Counted from the stretch's first letter, positions 27,446 to 37,176 are shown. The stretch: 53,105 bases of DNA from Lentibacillus kapialis (GCF_014646635.1 NZ_BMNQ01000017.1:1-53105); one strand, 5' to 3'. Notes: generated by a model from the letters alone, not told the origin. A program made the numbers and translations.

Positions 27446-27640
27446 TCACCGCTCTTTTTCATCGGAATCACGCGCTGATTCATCGCTATCCGTCATCAGA
27501 TCATTGGCCGAGCTTTTGAACTCCCGCAATGTTTGTCCGGTTGCCTTACCGATTTCAGGCAGTTTTTTCGGACCGAAAATGATCAGAGCCAATGTCACGA
27601 TTAAAATCAAACCCGGTATCCCAATATTCGCTATTCCCAT
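27446..27640 (-). CDS. tatA: Twin-arginine translocase subunit TatA
   Basis: A 64-residue protein with one N-terminal membrane helix ([15 protein letters not shown]), the [21 protein letters not shown] hinge and amphipathic helix (given here in part: [14 protein letters not shown]) and a charged tail, the normal TatA plan. It builds the Tat export pore. ATG 27640 is chosen with GAGGTGA upstream. It is the last gene of an operon whose first product has a Tat signal, so this TatA is probably dedicated to that cargo. No tatC is in the window. Confidence 0.93.
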   Translation of the reverse strand: MGIANIGIPGLILIVTLALIIFGPKKLPEIGKATGQTLREFKSSANDLMTDSDESARDSDEKER

Positions 27641-27690
27641 CACGTCACCTCATCTATACATAAGATATTCCCCGGTTCAGCGGCCAAATC

Positions 27691-29430
27691 TTAGGCGTTC
27701 TGTTTTCCTTTTACGAGCTGACCGCCGTTTTTGAGATATTTTTCAATGCCCTCAGCTGCCCGGTATGCGAGTGACCCGATCGTGACCGTCGGGTGGTGTC
27801 CCGGAAAGTGCGGAAATGCCGATCCGCCGACCACAAAAAGGTTGTCCACATCCCACATTTGCAGATAATTGTTGACAGCGGACGTTTCCGGATCATCACC
27901 CATAATGACACCACCTGCATAATGGCCACCTTGGTATATATGATCAAACTCTTTCGGAATGTCATCCTTATCAATTATATCTGCACCCATTTTTTCCATA
28001 ATTTCCGTGCATTTTTCGATACCGAATTTGGCGATGTTCCGATCCTGGTCAGTATATTTATTGGTTACACGGAGCAACGGATCACCGAAATCATCTTTAT
28101 AGGTCGGATCCAAGTCCATATAATTATGCCACCATGACATGATCGCTGATGTATACCAGGTTGTCAGGTTCCGGTATGCATAAAAGTTCGCATTTTTCTT
28201 GAATTCAGATCCCCAATTAGGGGTGTCTTTTGGAACACGGTTGCTTGTGATAGCCCCTTCTCCATACTGTCTGAGTTCAATGGCACCACCATTAATGAAA
28301 TCGACATCCGAATGGTCAAAATTATCAGCGGCAAAATCGCTCATGGTTCCGCCGAGTGCGCCCGCGCCCCCGTAGAGATTGAATTTCTTATCTTTGAAAA
28401 AGCCTCTGGCTCCCAGAAAGGTAATATTCATCTGCCCATTGAAATTTTTGCCGATAACCCCTGTTCGGGATTCCGGGTTATACGGTTTGCCTATCTCCGA
28501 CAACATTAACAGACGATTATTGGTGAAAGTGAATGCGGCCAAGACAACGACATCGGCCGGCTGTTCAAATTCCTGACCGGTTTCTGTATCGACATACATC
28601 ACACCTTTTGCTTTATTGCCGCCATCATAAAGCACGCGGCGAACGTAGGCTTGCGTCCGCAGTTCGAAATTATCGTGTTTTTGAGCGGTCGGGATGACAG
28701 TCATCAGCGGATCCGATTTAGCACCAAAGTCACAACCATAATAATGGCAAAAAGCGCAATACATACAAGCATTAAGTGTTTCGCCATCAGGATTTTCGTA
28801 TTGCTGTGAGACGTTAGCCGATGCGACCTGATAGGGATGATAGCCTAATTCCTTCGCGGCATCCTTGAACAGCCGGACAGGCCGTGATTCTTTCAACGGT
28901 GGATTCGGGTACTCATTCGAGCGCTCCGGTCCCAATGGATCCGCTTCTCCTGAAATACCGGCCGTCTTTTCAAAGCGATCATAGTATGTCTCCATTTCAT
29001 CATACGTAATTCCCCAGTCCTGAATCGTCATGCCGTCCGGTATTTTGTCCTTTCCGTAACGATCCACCGTCTTGCTGTATATTTCAAAATCATATGGTGT
29101 ATAGCGGTAAACGGCTCCTGCCCAGTGGACGCCGCCCCCGCCGGTATCGGTTCCCGCCATCATTTCATCCCGGGTTCTGACCGGTAATGCTTGTTCATCC
29201 ATGGTGTTGCGGGACGTAATGGTTTCATGTGACAAATCCTGCATCATTTGATAGCGATTCATAAAGCGCAGTTCATCTTTAACACCTGTATAATCCTCTA
29301 TATTTTTCTTGTCCCCTCGTTCCATGGCTACCACTTTCTTACCGGCTTTGGCCAGTTCAGCAGATATGACACCACCTGCCCAGCCTGTTCCAACGACAAC
29401 GACATCCACTTTATCCAGTTTTTTCGCCAT
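27691..29430 (-). CDS. GMC-type FAD dehydrogenase, large subunit (gluconate/alcohol dehydrogenase-like)
   Basis: Flavoprotein of 579 residues. FAD-binding VVVGTGWAGG near residue 12 and VAMERG near 35; the C-terminal GMC_C part has FPGHHPTVTIGSLAYRAAEGI-like residues, with the active-site His pair in FPGHHPT. A Cys cluster (CMYCAFCHYYGC, about 231-242) recalls the Fe-S-binding Cys of FAD-dependent glucose dehydrogenase alpha subunits. It oxidises an alcohol or sugar and passes electrons on. It has no signal of its own; export by riding with the Tat-signal small subunit encoded 15 bp upstream is expected. Confidence 0.88.
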   Translation of the reverse strand: MAKKLDKVDVVVVGTGWAGGVISAELAKAGKKVVAMERGDKKNIEDYTGVKDELRFMNRYQMMQDLSHETITSRNTMDEQALPVRTRDEMMAGTDTGGGGVHWAGAVYRYTPYDFEIYSKTVDRYGKDKIPDGMTIQDWGITYDEMETYYDRFEKTAGISGEADPLGPERSNEYPNPPLKESRPVRLFKDAAKELGYHPYQVASANVSQQYENPDGETLNACMYCAFCHYYGCDFGAKSDPLMTVIPTAQKHDNFELRTQAYVRRVLYDGGNKAKGVMYVDTETGQEFEQPADVVVLAAFTFTNNRLLMLSEIGKPYNPESRTGVIGKNFNGQMNITFLGARGFFKDKKFNLYGGAGALGGTMSDFAADNFDHSDVDFINGGAIELRQYGEGAITSNRVPKDTPNWGSEFKKNANFYAYRNLTTWYTSAIMSWWHNYMDLDPTYKDDFGDPLLRVTNKYTDQDRNIAKFGIEKCTEIMEKMGADIIDKDDIPKEFDHIYQGGHYAGGVIMGDDPETSAVNNYLQMWDVDNLFVVGGSAFPHFPGHHPTVTIGSLAYRAAEGIEKYLKNGGQLVKGKQNA

Positions 29431-29445
29431 GTCTGCTACCTCCTA

Positions 29446-30270
29446 TCATGATTGATAATCCCGCAAGCTTTTAGGTTCCATTTTGACAAATTCATCACTT
29501 GTCACTTGCTTCGTATAACTCATGCGCGGTCCTGGATATTCCTTCATTTTCCAGCCCATCATATTTCGATTGCCGCCATATACCGGATCAGAAAAGGCGC
29601 CTTCCAGCGTCATTTGCCGCAGAAGATTGAAAAACGTGATGCCCGCCACGCCTTTCATATCAATTTCCCCATTATCAAACGCCTGCAGTACGTCATCCTG
29701 CTGGTCAACTTCAAGATCAGTAAATTTGTTATCGAATTTTTTCTGACTGACTTCATTCATTCGTCTAAGCCCCTGAATGTAAATATCACCCCTGTTCAGT
29801 CTTGTTTGGTATCTCGGGGTGCGTGACGGCGCTTGCGTACTTGTATTGGGCCCTGACTTATCCTGTTTGGTATCCATATGCTGATATTTTTGCGTCTGTC
29901 TATTTTGATAAAAGGGATCTTTCATGTAAGCTTTCGCATTGGTTCCCCAAGATCCACTCAATTGCTTATCAATGAAATATGGAACTCCTAACTCAATCGC
30001 ACCCGGACCTTCGTCGTCTTTGGGAAGAATACGTTCCGTCGCGGCTGCCAATGTTTCAAAGTCTTCTTTACGACTGAAAAATGTTCGCGCTTCCTGTAAA
30101 GATTGGGTAGCTTCCTTATTCTTGGTTTGCGTATCAGAATCATCCTGAAATTGGCTTGTTAAAAGACCGCCAAATAACGAACCACCAACAACACCTCCAG
30201 CTACCATCCCTGTATTCTTAATAAATCTGCGTCGGCTTTCATCGGTTTTTTCCTGACCGTCATCTGCCAT
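29446..30270 (-). CDS. Gluconate 2-dehydrogenase subunit 3 family protein with Tat signal
   Basis: A 274-residue protein. The twin-arginine signal is clear: ESRRRFIKNTGMVAGGVVGG around residues 12-32. A Gluconate_2-dh3-like domain follows, with FETLAAATERILPKDDEGPGA, GVPYFIDKQLSG and a late GWKMKEYPGPRMSY. In this family the small subunit carries the signal for its GMC partner. AGGAGGAAG precedes the ATG. First gene of the operon small subunit - GMC subunit - tatA. No cytochrome subunit follows, so the electron acceptor is unclear. Confidence 0.9.
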   Translation of the reverse strand: MADDGQEKTDESRRRFIKNTGMVAGGVVGGSLFGGLLTSQFQDDSDTQTKNKEATQSLQEARTFFSRKEDFETLAAATERILPKDDEGPGAIELGVPYFIDKQLSGSWGTNAKAYMKDPFYQNRQTQKYQHMDTKQDKSGPNTSTQAPSRTPRYQTRLNRGDIYIQGLRRMNEVSQKKFDNKFTDLEVDQQDDVLQAFDNGEIDMKGVAGITFFNLLRQMTLEGAFSDPVYGGNRNMMGWKMKEYPGPRMSYTKQVTSDEFVKMEPKSLRDYQS

Positions 30271-30350
30271 ATCATCTTCCTCCTAACCATCATCGATATA
30301 AAAGTTCCATTAATATCTATATTTTGTCCAGGTTTTCCAAAACAATACAG

Positions 30351-30394
30351 AAAAAAAGAAGGCGCGTGTCGCTCAAAATGAGGCACGCGCCTTC
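30351..30394 (-). terminator. Strong terminator between MocR remnant and GMC operon
   Basis: GAAGGCGCGTG (30358-30368) pairs with CACGCGCCTTC (30384-30394). On the minus strand seven T residues follow. It would end transcripts of the MocR-type gene. Confidence 0.88.
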
Positions 30395-30463
30395 TCTCTT
30401 CATCCAATCACCAAGCCGCCGTTCCAACCATATTCAACTCAATAGTGCGAAAAGCGGCAAATC

Positions 30464-31798
30464 CTAACAAACCCCCCGGTATAAACGATCGACTGCCTCG
30501 CTTATGTCGTCTTCCTGAATATTTGCAAAGCCCATAACGATTTGGTTATATTCCGGGTGTCTGTCATCTTTCTTCAGTAAAAAGTGTTCGAGCGTATAGA
30601 TTTCAAGCTTTTCCTCTATTGCCTTTGTTCTTATGGCGTTATAGCTTTTATCTGTATCAAACTCAGCCAGAAAATGAAGACCGGCCGGCACATCCTGAAT
30701 TCTCACCTTGTGCTGAAACCTTAAATGGAGCTCATTTACTAATTGTTTTCGCTTCTTATTATAATGCTGATTCATCCGCTTAATGTGTTTGGCATAGTCA
30801 CCACTCTCAATAAAATAATGCAGCGTATATAATTGAAGCGAACTGCATCCTTGTATCCGGTCGGAATAGTTATGTTGATATAATTCAAGTAGGTCAGGCG
30901 GCAAGACCATATAACTGATTCGAAAGCTTGGCAGCAATGTTTTAGAAAAAGCACCGAAGTAGATGACACGCTGAGTTCGGTCGAGGCTCTGCAAGGATGG
31001 AATATTATCTGTGCCATATTTGAATTCACTGTCATAATCATCTTCTATAATATAGCGATTCTTACCGGTGGCAGCCCAATTTAACAATTCAATTCGTCTG
31101 GATATCGGCATGATATTACCAGTTGGAAACTGGTGTGAAGGAGTGATAAACAGAAATTCAGGATCCGCTGCTTCTATGTCATTGATCACAATCCCTTCTT
31201 TATCCAGCTCGATAGCGCTTCTGCCGATGTTGCCGCGCTTCTGCCGATGTTCCCGCGCTTCTGCCGATGTTCCCGCTCTTCTGCCGATGTTCCCGCGCTT
31301 CTGCTGATGTTCCCGCGCTTCTGCCGATGTTCGGGCGCTTCTGCTGATGTTGCCGCGCTTCTGCTGATGTTGCCGCTCTTCTGCTGATGTTCCCGCTCTT
31401 CTGCCGATGTTCCCGCTCTTCTGCCGATGTTGCCGCTCTTCTGCCGATGTTCCCGCTCTTCTGCCGATGTTCCCGCTCTTCTGCTGATGTTCCCGCTCTT
31501 CTGCTGATGTTCCCGCTCTTCTGCCGATGTTCGGGCGCTTCTGCCGTGGCTGCGTCCCTGAGTTGATGACGATTTGTTCAGGTTCGCAAATGACACCGCG
31601 CGTTAGAGCGATTAGATCGGAAATGGCCTTTCGGACGGTATAAGACCCTTGGGAATGCGCTATCTCAGATAACGCCTGTTTATGATATTTGATGGCTGTT
31701 TGCTGGCTTTTTGTCCATTCATGAAACGGAAATTTGGAAACATCGGTTTCAATATGCGAAAAAGATAACCATCTCTTAACAGCCTTTATACTGTATTA
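30464..31798 (-). pseudogene. MocR/PdxR-type regulator, aminotransferase part, interrupted by tandem repeats
   Basis: The fold-type I aminotransferase domain of a MocR regulator. From 31798 leftwards the frame reads WLSFSHIETDVSKFPFHEW and later TRGVICEPEQIVINSGTQ. It then enters sixteen 20-bp repeats and emerges in the same frame as AIELDKEGIVINDIEAADPE, FLFITPSHQFPTG, and the PLP-site DDYDSEF and SKTLLPSFRI. The repeats replace about 40 residues (the ALDLI...PGD...EDPG stretch). There is no start codon before 31189 in this frame and no DNA-binding domain on this strand; that domain lies inverted at 31884. Non-functional as a regulator in this form. Confidence 0.82.
31221..31540. repeat. 20-bp tandem repeat array C (16 units) inside MocR gene
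   Basis: Sixteen exact 20-bp units, consensus CTGCCGATGTTCCCGCTCTT on the plus strand, with CTGCTGATG and TTGCCG or TTCGGG variants. Short partial units flank it (GCGCTT at 31215-31220, CTGCCG at 31541-31546). No stop codon arises in any minus-strand frame, so a spurious repetitive 136-residue frame appears there. Copy variants are interspersed, indicating unequal exchange or slippage. Confidence 0.95.
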
Positions 31799-31814
31799 TG
31801 TGAATTTATAGACT

Positions 31815-32190
31815 AGTATGAAACCTGATTGGTATAATGAAAAGTACCAGAATTCAAATAAATAACGACCAGAGTAATGGTATTTGATTACATTTCATAT
31901 TGATAAACGACAAAATGCCGATTATATTTATAAGCAAATTTATGAAACAGTAAAGCACTTTATATTGGAACACAATGTTTCTGTGGATAGTAAGCTACCG
32001 TCTAAAAGGGAGTTGGCCCATGCAGCCGCTTTGCGGAAGACTACATTTATACGGTCGAGCGGAAAAGCTATTTCATCTAGGCTATTTCGCATTTTATCAG
32101 TGATTCTTCTGCAAAGAAACGCGAACTGCCTGAACACTTAAAGAAAACGTTCAGCGACCCTTGTGTACGGACTGTTGAAAGCGATTACTT
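31815..32190 (+). pseudogene. MocR-type winged-helix domain remnant on opposite strand
   Basis: From a TTG at 31884 the plus strand encodes TFHIDKRQNADYIYKQIYET, then LEHNVSVDSKLPSKRELAHA, the start of a MocR GntR-type helix-turn-helix. The recognition-helix segment is missing; after a frameshift the wing reads AEDYIYTVERKSYFI and stops. A promoter-like TTGGTATAATG lies at about 31830-31840 with GACTAGTA upstream. Sequence and order match the missing N-terminus of the minus-strand gene at 30464, so the 5' part (and its promoter) seems to have been inverted in place and then decayed. Confidence 0.75.
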
Positions 32191-32195
32191 TTAGG

Positions 32196-32280
32196 AGGGA
32201 ACGATTATCGTGATGACGACAAAAAACGTGCCCAAATTGGATCAATGACTCCACCGTCTTACAGTGCATTGATCACCTTT
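32196..32280 (+). promoter_or_regulatory. Leader with mini-ORF and hairpin before the permease
   Basis: TAGGAGGG is followed by GTGATG and an open frame of 12 codons (MMTTKNVPKLDQ or one residue longer) ending TGA at about 32247. A stem GATCAATG/CATTGATC (32240-32247 with 32267-32274) and a T run follow. It could be a leader-peptide attenuator or the stub of a deleted gene. Confidence 0.35.
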
Positions 32281-32314
32281 TTACATGGATGAGTCAAAGA
32301 TGAGGAGGATTACA

Positions 32315-33721
32315 ATGAAAGACCGAAAACTGCTGAAGATTCTGGGCAATAAAGATGTTATTGCGCTTGCTTTTGGCGCTATGATTGGCTGGGGATGGGT
32401 GGTCACAGCCGGTTTATGGGTGACGGAAGCCGGATCTCTTGGTGCGATCCTGGCATTTCTGATTGGTGGTTTGCTTGTTGTGCTAATTGGACTGACATAT
32501 GCTGAATTAGCCTCTGCCCTGCCGCTTGCCGGCGGGGAACTTGTCTATTCATTTAAAGCGATGGGACGGACAGCCTCGTTCATTGCAACATGGGCCGTCA
32601 TACTCGGTTATGTATCGGTTATAGCATTTGAAGCCGTTGCATTGCCCACCGTCTTCGAATATCTAACGCCAAATTACAGTCAAGGTTATTTGTATACACT
32701 GGCAGGTTGGGATGTCACGGTTACGTGGGCTGGAGTCGGCATTATTGGGTCTATTATCGTTGCATGGGTCAATTACCGGGGAATTAAACTGACGTCATCG
32801 ATTACAGTGATTTTAACGGGGCTGATTCTTGCTGCCGGTGTTCTGCTGATCACCGGCGGCACGGCGAGCGGCAGCGTGGAAACTATGGAGCCGTTTGTTG
32901 CAGCAGGCTCAGCAGGCATTATGACAGTCATTATCATGACACCATTTATGTTTGTTGGATTTGATGTCATCCCGCAGGCAGCCGAAGAAATCAATGTCCC
33001 GCAGAAACGAATCGGACAGCTGCTGATTTTCTCGGTGCTTCTTGCTGTACTATGGTATGTGGCCGTTATTTTTGGCGTATCCCGGATGCTGAGTGCGGCC
33101 GAACTGAACGAATCGAATCTGGTAACCGCTGATGCCATGGCGAAAGCATTTAGCGACAGCCGACTGATGGGTAACTTTCTCGTATTAGGCGGCATAGGCG
33201 GTATATTAACAAGCTGGCTTGGCTTTTACGTCGGAGGCAGCCGCGCCATATATGCACTTGCCAGAGCAGGTATGCTTCCTAAATCATTAGGTGAACTGCA
33301 CCCAAAATACAATACACCGCACAAAGCTATTATACTGATCGCTGTTCTGTCCACCGCTTCTCCGCTTCTGGGACGTCCTGCACTTGAGTGGTTCGTTAAT
33401 GCAGGTGGACTTGGTCTCGTTGTTGCATGGATGATGGTTGCCCTCTCGTTTATTATTCTGCGCAAAAAAGATCCAGAGATGAAGCGTCCGTTCAGACTCT
33501 CCGGCGGCACCTCCATCGGCTGGATTGCCGTCGTCATGTCAATCGGTATTGGCATTCTATATATGCCGGGCATGCCATCAGCACTTGTTTGGCCGTACGA
33601 ATGGGCAATTATTGGTCTGTGGGCCATACTAGGCTTTGTCCTGTACAAAGTGTCCATGGGGAAATATGGCGCCCAGCATGCGAATAAACGGATGAAAGAG
33701 GAAATCGACCGAATTGCTTAG
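32315..33721 (+). CDS. APC superfamily amino acid permease
   Basis: Membrane transporter of 468 residues with about 12 hydrophobic segments. N-terminal ALAFGAMIGWGWVVTAG matches the APC helix-1 motif (GxMIGxG), and PFMFVGFDVIPQAAEEINVPQKRIG matches the APC helix 6 to loop region. It imports an amino acid or amine with protons or Na+. ATG 32315 has AGGAGG seven bases upstream. The neighbouring MocR remnant may once have controlled it, since MocR genes usually face their targets. Substrate not identifiable. Confidence 0.88.
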   Translation: MKDRKLLKILGNKDVIALAFGAMIGWGWVVTAGLWVTEAGSLGAILAFLIGGLLVVLIGLTYAELASALPLAGGELVYSFKAMGRTASFIATWAVILGYVSVIAFEAVALPTVFEYLTPNYSQGYLYTLAGWDVTVTWAGVGIIGSIIVAWVNYRGIKLTSSITVILTGLILAAGVLLITGGTASGSVETMEPFVAAGSAGIMTVIIMTPFMFVGFDVIPQAAEEINVPQKRIGQLLIFSVLLAVLWYVAVIFGVSRMLSAAELNESNLVTADAMAKAFSDSRLMGNFLVLGGIGGILTSWLGFYVGGSRAIYALARAGMLPKSLGELHPKYNTPHKAIILIAVLSTASPLLGRPALEWFVNAGGLGLVVAWMMVALSFIILRKKDPEMKRPFRLSGGTSIGWIAVVMSIGIGILYMPGMPSALVWPYEWAIIGLWAILGFVLYKVSMGKYGAQHANKRMKEEIDRIA

Positions 33722-33754
33722 ATAGGAAATACCGCCTATCTCTCTATAAAACTT

Positions 33755-33790
33755 GAAACAGCATTTCCTGATGAGGAACTGCTGTTTCTT
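33755..33790 (+). terminator. Terminator after the amino acid permease
   Basis: GAAACAGCA-T-TTCCT pairs with AGGAA-C-TGCTGTTTC (33755-33788), then CTTT. Clear stem with one internal mismatch. Confidence 0.8.
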
Positions 33791-33844
33791 TGGATTATGG
33801 TAGTTTCAGGCATTATAGTAGCAGCGCTGGATAGATTGGAATTT

Positions 33845-34001
33845 CGGGAACATGTTTCCATTCGCGCGCCCATGTTTCAGCTCTCCGGAACATATTCCCG
33901 TTCGCGCGCCCATGTTTCGGCTCTCGGGAACATGTTTCCGTTCGCGCGCCCATGTTTCAACTCTCCGGAACATAATTCCCGTTCGCGCGCCCATGTTTTC
34001 G
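33845..34001 (+). repeat. 20-bp tandem repeat array D (8 units, two alternating types)
   Basis: Units alternate between CGGGAACATGTTTCCGTTCG (or CCGGAACAT...) and CGCGCCCATGTTTCAGCTCT, each 20 bp, one unit 21 bp. The higher-order period is therefore 40 bp. It lies between the convergent permease and hutI ends, stopping 26 bp short of the hutI stop codon. The unit heads GGGAACAT, CGGAACAT and GCGCCCAT reappear at 44.6 kb. Confidence 0.9.
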
Positions 34002-34027
34002 TTTTTCAGATCAGCCCTCCCAAGCGT

Positions 34028-35305
34028 TTAGTTTTCCAATTGTCCTCCAGCGACTACGAATTGCCCTCTTTTCACAACCCCATCAATATGGTTCATGCCA
34101 TAATTATACGACAGCATTAAGTAGTTCGGCACATCAAAAATGGCGATATCCGCTTGTTTTCCTACCTCCAAGCTGCCGATTGTGTCGGCACGGTTAATCG
34201 CATGGGCGGCATTGATTGTTGTTGCACTCAGCACTTCTTCGGGAGTCATGCCCATTTTCAAACAACCCAAATTCATAATGAACTGCAATGACAACGTCGG
34301 GGACGAACCTGGATTGGCATCGGTGGACAAGGCGACCGGCACACCGCTGTCAATCATTTTTCGCGCATTGGCATACTCGGCCATTAAGAAAAATGCCGTA
34401 CCAGGCAGCAACACACCTATGACATTATTTCCGGCCATTTTGCCGATACCTTCCTCAGAAGCCTTCAACAGATGATCTGCCGAAATAGCTCCAACTTCCG
34501 CAGCCAGTTCAGCACCGCCATACGGTTCAATTTCATCAGCGTGAATTTTCGGTACGAGCCCATGCGCTTTACCGGCTTCCAAAATCCGTCGTGACTGATC
34601 TGGCGTAAAAACCCCGCGCTCGCAAAAGACATCATTAAAGTCAGCCAATTTGCGCCGCGCCACTTCCGGAATCATCTCCTCAATTACCCGGCTGACAAAT
34701 GGCTCCGGATTCTCTTTTTCATCAACAGGAACGGCATGTGCTCCCATAAATGTGGAAACAATGTCCATCGCATGATCCTCGTTCAGCTTAGCGGCAACTT
34801 CCAATTGTTTCAATTCATGCTCCAGTGACAAACCATATCCGCTTTTAGCTTCCACAGTTGTTACGCCGTATTGGAAAAAGGTATCAAGACGTTGCTTGGA
34901 TTCTTCATGCAGCTGATCAAAACCGGCTTCCCGTGTTGCCCTTGTGGTCGCATGGATACCGCCGCCAGCATTCATAATTTCCATATACGACTGACCTTTC
35001 AACCGCATCGCATATTCATTTTCCCGAGTGCCCGCATGGACCAGATGCGTATGCGGGTCAATAAGGCCCGGTGTGACTGTCTTACCCGTGGCATCCACAA
35101 CCTCAGCAGCGGCACTATCGTCTTTGTATCGCTGTTTTAGTTCTTCCAGCTTCCCGACCCCCTTGATTTTGCCGTCCACCACAAGTACACTGCCATTCTC
35201 TATCACGTTCAATTGCTGCATCGCATTTTGTCGGGCCGGCTTTTCTGTTTTGCCAGCCATCGTCACAACCTGGGATGCGTTTTTAATGAGTAACGATGAT
35301 GCCAT
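34028..35305 (-). CDS. hutI: Imidazolonepropionase
   Basis: Third enzyme of histidine breakdown: hydrolyses 4-imidazolone-5-propanoate to N-formimino-L-glutamate. Amidohydrolase fold, 425 residues. Metal motif HTHLVHAGTRENEYAMR near residue 78; later HADEIEPYGGAEL and the metal Asp in LSTDANPGSSPT are diagnostic of HutI. AAGGAGG precedes ATG. It follows hutU after 172 bp that contain a 21-bp repeat array, which is unusual inside an operon. Confidence 0.97.
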   Translation of the reverse strand: MASSLLIKNASQVVTMAGKTEKPARQNAMQQLNVIENGSVLVVDGKIKGVGKLEELKQRYKDDSAAAEVVDATGKTVTPGLIDPHTHLVHAGTRENEYAMRLKGQSYMEIMNAGGGIHATTRATREAGFDQLHEESKQRLDTFFQYGVTTVEAKSGYGLSLEHELKQLEVAAKLNEDHAMDIVSTFMGAHAVPVDEKENPEPFVSRVIEEMIPEVARRKLADFNDVFCERGVFTPDQSRRILEAGKAHGLVPKIHADEIEPYGGAELAAEVGAISADHLLKASEEGIGKMAGNNVIGVLLPGTAFFLMAEYANARKMIDSGVPVALSTDANPGSSPTLSLQFIMNLGCLKMGMTPEEVLSATTINAAHAINRADTIGSLEVGKQADIAIFDVPNYLMLSYNYGMNHIDGVVKRGQFVVAGGQLEN

Positions 35306-35372
35306 AGTTCTACCTCCTTCTTTTGCTCCATACTTAATTTGCTGCCGGGTGGTTATTTTAACGAATGTCTAT

Positions 35373-35456
35373 CTATAGCGATTCCCGCTCTAACTACAGC
35401 GATTTTTGTGTATACTACAGCGATTCTCAGCCAATCTACAGCGATTCTATTCTCAT
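35373..35456 (+). repeat. 21-bp tandem repeat array E (4 units) between hutU and hutI
   Basis: Four 21-bp units each start CTAYAGCGATT: at 35373, 35394, 35415 and 35436. The second half of the units diverges (CCCGCTCTAA, TTTGTGTATA, CTCAGCCAAT, CTATTCTCAT). It lies in the hutU-hutI gap and would be part of the operon mRNA. Confidence 0.8.
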
Positions 35457-35477
35457 CCTAGCAGCAGCAACCACGTC

Positions 35478-37154
35478 TTACCGCTCCGCTTTATTATTCA
35501 GCATTGGAATCCGGACGCCTTTTGTGCGTGCTGTTTCCTCTGCCAGTTCATAACCTGCATCCACATGCCGGGCTACTCCCATACCCGGATCGGTTGTCAA
35601 AACTCTTTCCAGGCGGACTTCTGCATCTTTTGTGCCGTCTGCCACGATGACCATTCCGACGTGCAGCGAATAGCCCATGCCGACACCACCGCCATGATGA
35701 ACACTTACCCAGCTGGCGCCGCCAACACTGTTGATAAGAGCATTTAAAATCGGCCAATCCGCTACTGCATCACTACCATCCTTCATGCCTTCCGTTTCCC
35801 GGTTTGGCGAGGCAACCGATCCCGAATCCAAGTGATCGCGCCCGATGACAATCGGTGCTTTTAATTCACCGCTTGCGACCATATTATTGATGATTTTCCC
35901 AAAGTGCGCACGTTCGCCGTAACCAAGCCAGCAAATCCGGGACGGCAGACCTTGAAAACTGATTTTATCCCGTGCCATGCGGATCCAATTGCAGAGTGAT
36001 TCATTATAGCTGAACTCACGCAAAATCACATCATCTGTCTTATAAATATCTTCCGGGTCACCGGATAGAGCAACCCAGCGGAACGGCCCCTTGCCTTCGC
36101 AAAATTGTGGTCGGATATATGCCGGAACAAATCCGGGGAAATCAAATGCGTTGGTGACGCCTTCATCCTTGGCAATTTGACGAATATTGTTGCCATAGTC
36201 AAATGTAATAGCACCCTTTTCCTGCATGGTGAGCATCGCTTCCACGTGCCGGGCGATACTTTTACGCGACAATGCGGTATAATTGGCTGCGTCTTTTTTC
36301 CGTAATGTTGCCGCCCCTTCTAATGTCATATCGATGGGCACGTAACCGTTCTTCGGATCATGAGCTGATGTCTGATCGGTCAACACATCCGGGATGAATT
36401 CTCTGGCAATCATGTCCGGCAACATTTCCGATGCATTGCCGAGCAGTCCGATTGAGAGAACGGTGCCTGCATCACGCGCCTCCCGTGCCAGTTGCAGTGC
36501 GTGGTCCAGATCATCCGCTTGCGTATCCAGGTAGTTTGTTTCCAGGCGGCGATTAATCCGATGCTGATCCACTTCCACCGCGATACAGACACCCTCATTC
36601 AGCGTTACCGCGAGCGGCTGCGCACCACCCATGCCACCGAGTCCTGCTGTCAGCGTGATCGTACCTTTCAAACTGCCGTCAAAATGCTGCCGGGCACATT
36701 CGGCAAACGTTTCATATGTTCCCTGCACAATGCCCTGACTGCCAATATAGATCCAGCTGCCAGCTGTCATCTGTCCATACATCATCAGCCCTTTCTGATC
36801 AAGCTCATTGAAATGATCCCAGTTCGCCCATGCCGGGACCAAATTGGAATTGGCAATCAACACTTTCGGCGCATCCTCATGCGAGCGGAACACCGCCACT
36901 GGTTTACCTGATTGCACAAGGAGGGTCTCGTCATGTTCCAGGCGCTTCAGTTCCCTGACAATAGCTTCATAGCTTTCCCAGTTGCGTGCCGCTTTTCCAA
37001 TACCGCCATATACGACGAGTTCATCCGGATTTTCCGCTACTTCCGGATTGAGATTATTGTGCAGCATCCTGAGCGCCGCTTCCTGCAGCCATCCTTTTGT
37101 ATGCAATTCTGTCCCGTGATATTGTTCGACCGGCCCTTTTGTTTTTCCCGTCAT
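35478..37154 (-). CDS. hutU: Urocanate hydratase
   Basis: Second step of histidine degradation: NAD+-dependent hydration of urocanate to imidazolonepropionate. 558 residues, normal length. Typical segments are [21 protein letters not shown] at the N-terminus (given in part: [15 protein letters not shown]), [23 protein letters not shown], and the C-terminal [19 protein letters not shown] with the active-site Cys region [12 protein letters not shown] earlier. GAAGGGGATG precedes the ATG. Sits between hutG and hutI. Confidence 0.97.
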   Translation of the reverse strand: MTGKTKGPVEQYHGTELHTKGWLQEAALRMLHNNLNPEVAENPDELVVYGGIGKAARNWESYEAIVRELKRLEHDETLLVQSGKPVAVFRSHEDAPKVLIANSNLVPAWANWDHFNELDQKGLMMYGQMTAGSWIYIGSQGIVQGTYETFAECARQHFDGSLKGTITLTAGLGGMGGAQPLAVTLNEGVCIAVEVDQHRINRRLETNYLDTQADDLDHALQLAREARDAGTVLSIGLLGNASEMLPDMIAREFIPDVLTDQTSAHDPKNGYVPIDMTLEGAATLRKKDAANYTALSRKSIARHVEAMLTMQEKGAITFDYGNNIRQIAKDEGVTNAFDFPGFVPAYIRPQFCEGKGPFRWVALSGDPEDIYKTDDVILREFSYNESLCNWIRMARDKISFQGLPSRICWLGYGERAHFGKIINNMVASGELKAPIVIGRDHLDSGSVASPNRETEGMKDGSDAVADWPILNALINSVGGASWVSVHHGGGVGMGYSLHVGMVIVADGTKDAEVRLERVLTTDPGMGVARHVDAGYELAEETARTKGVRIPMLNNKAER

Positions 37155-37176
37155 GTCATCATCCCCTTCAAAATTA

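Noticed and set aside
31186-31596. A 136-residue repetitive open frame (SAEEREHQQKSGNIS-like repeats)
   Set aside because: It comes from the 20-bp repeat array, which has no stop codon in any minus-strand frame; it starts and ends inside fragments of the MocR gene and has no ribosome binding site.
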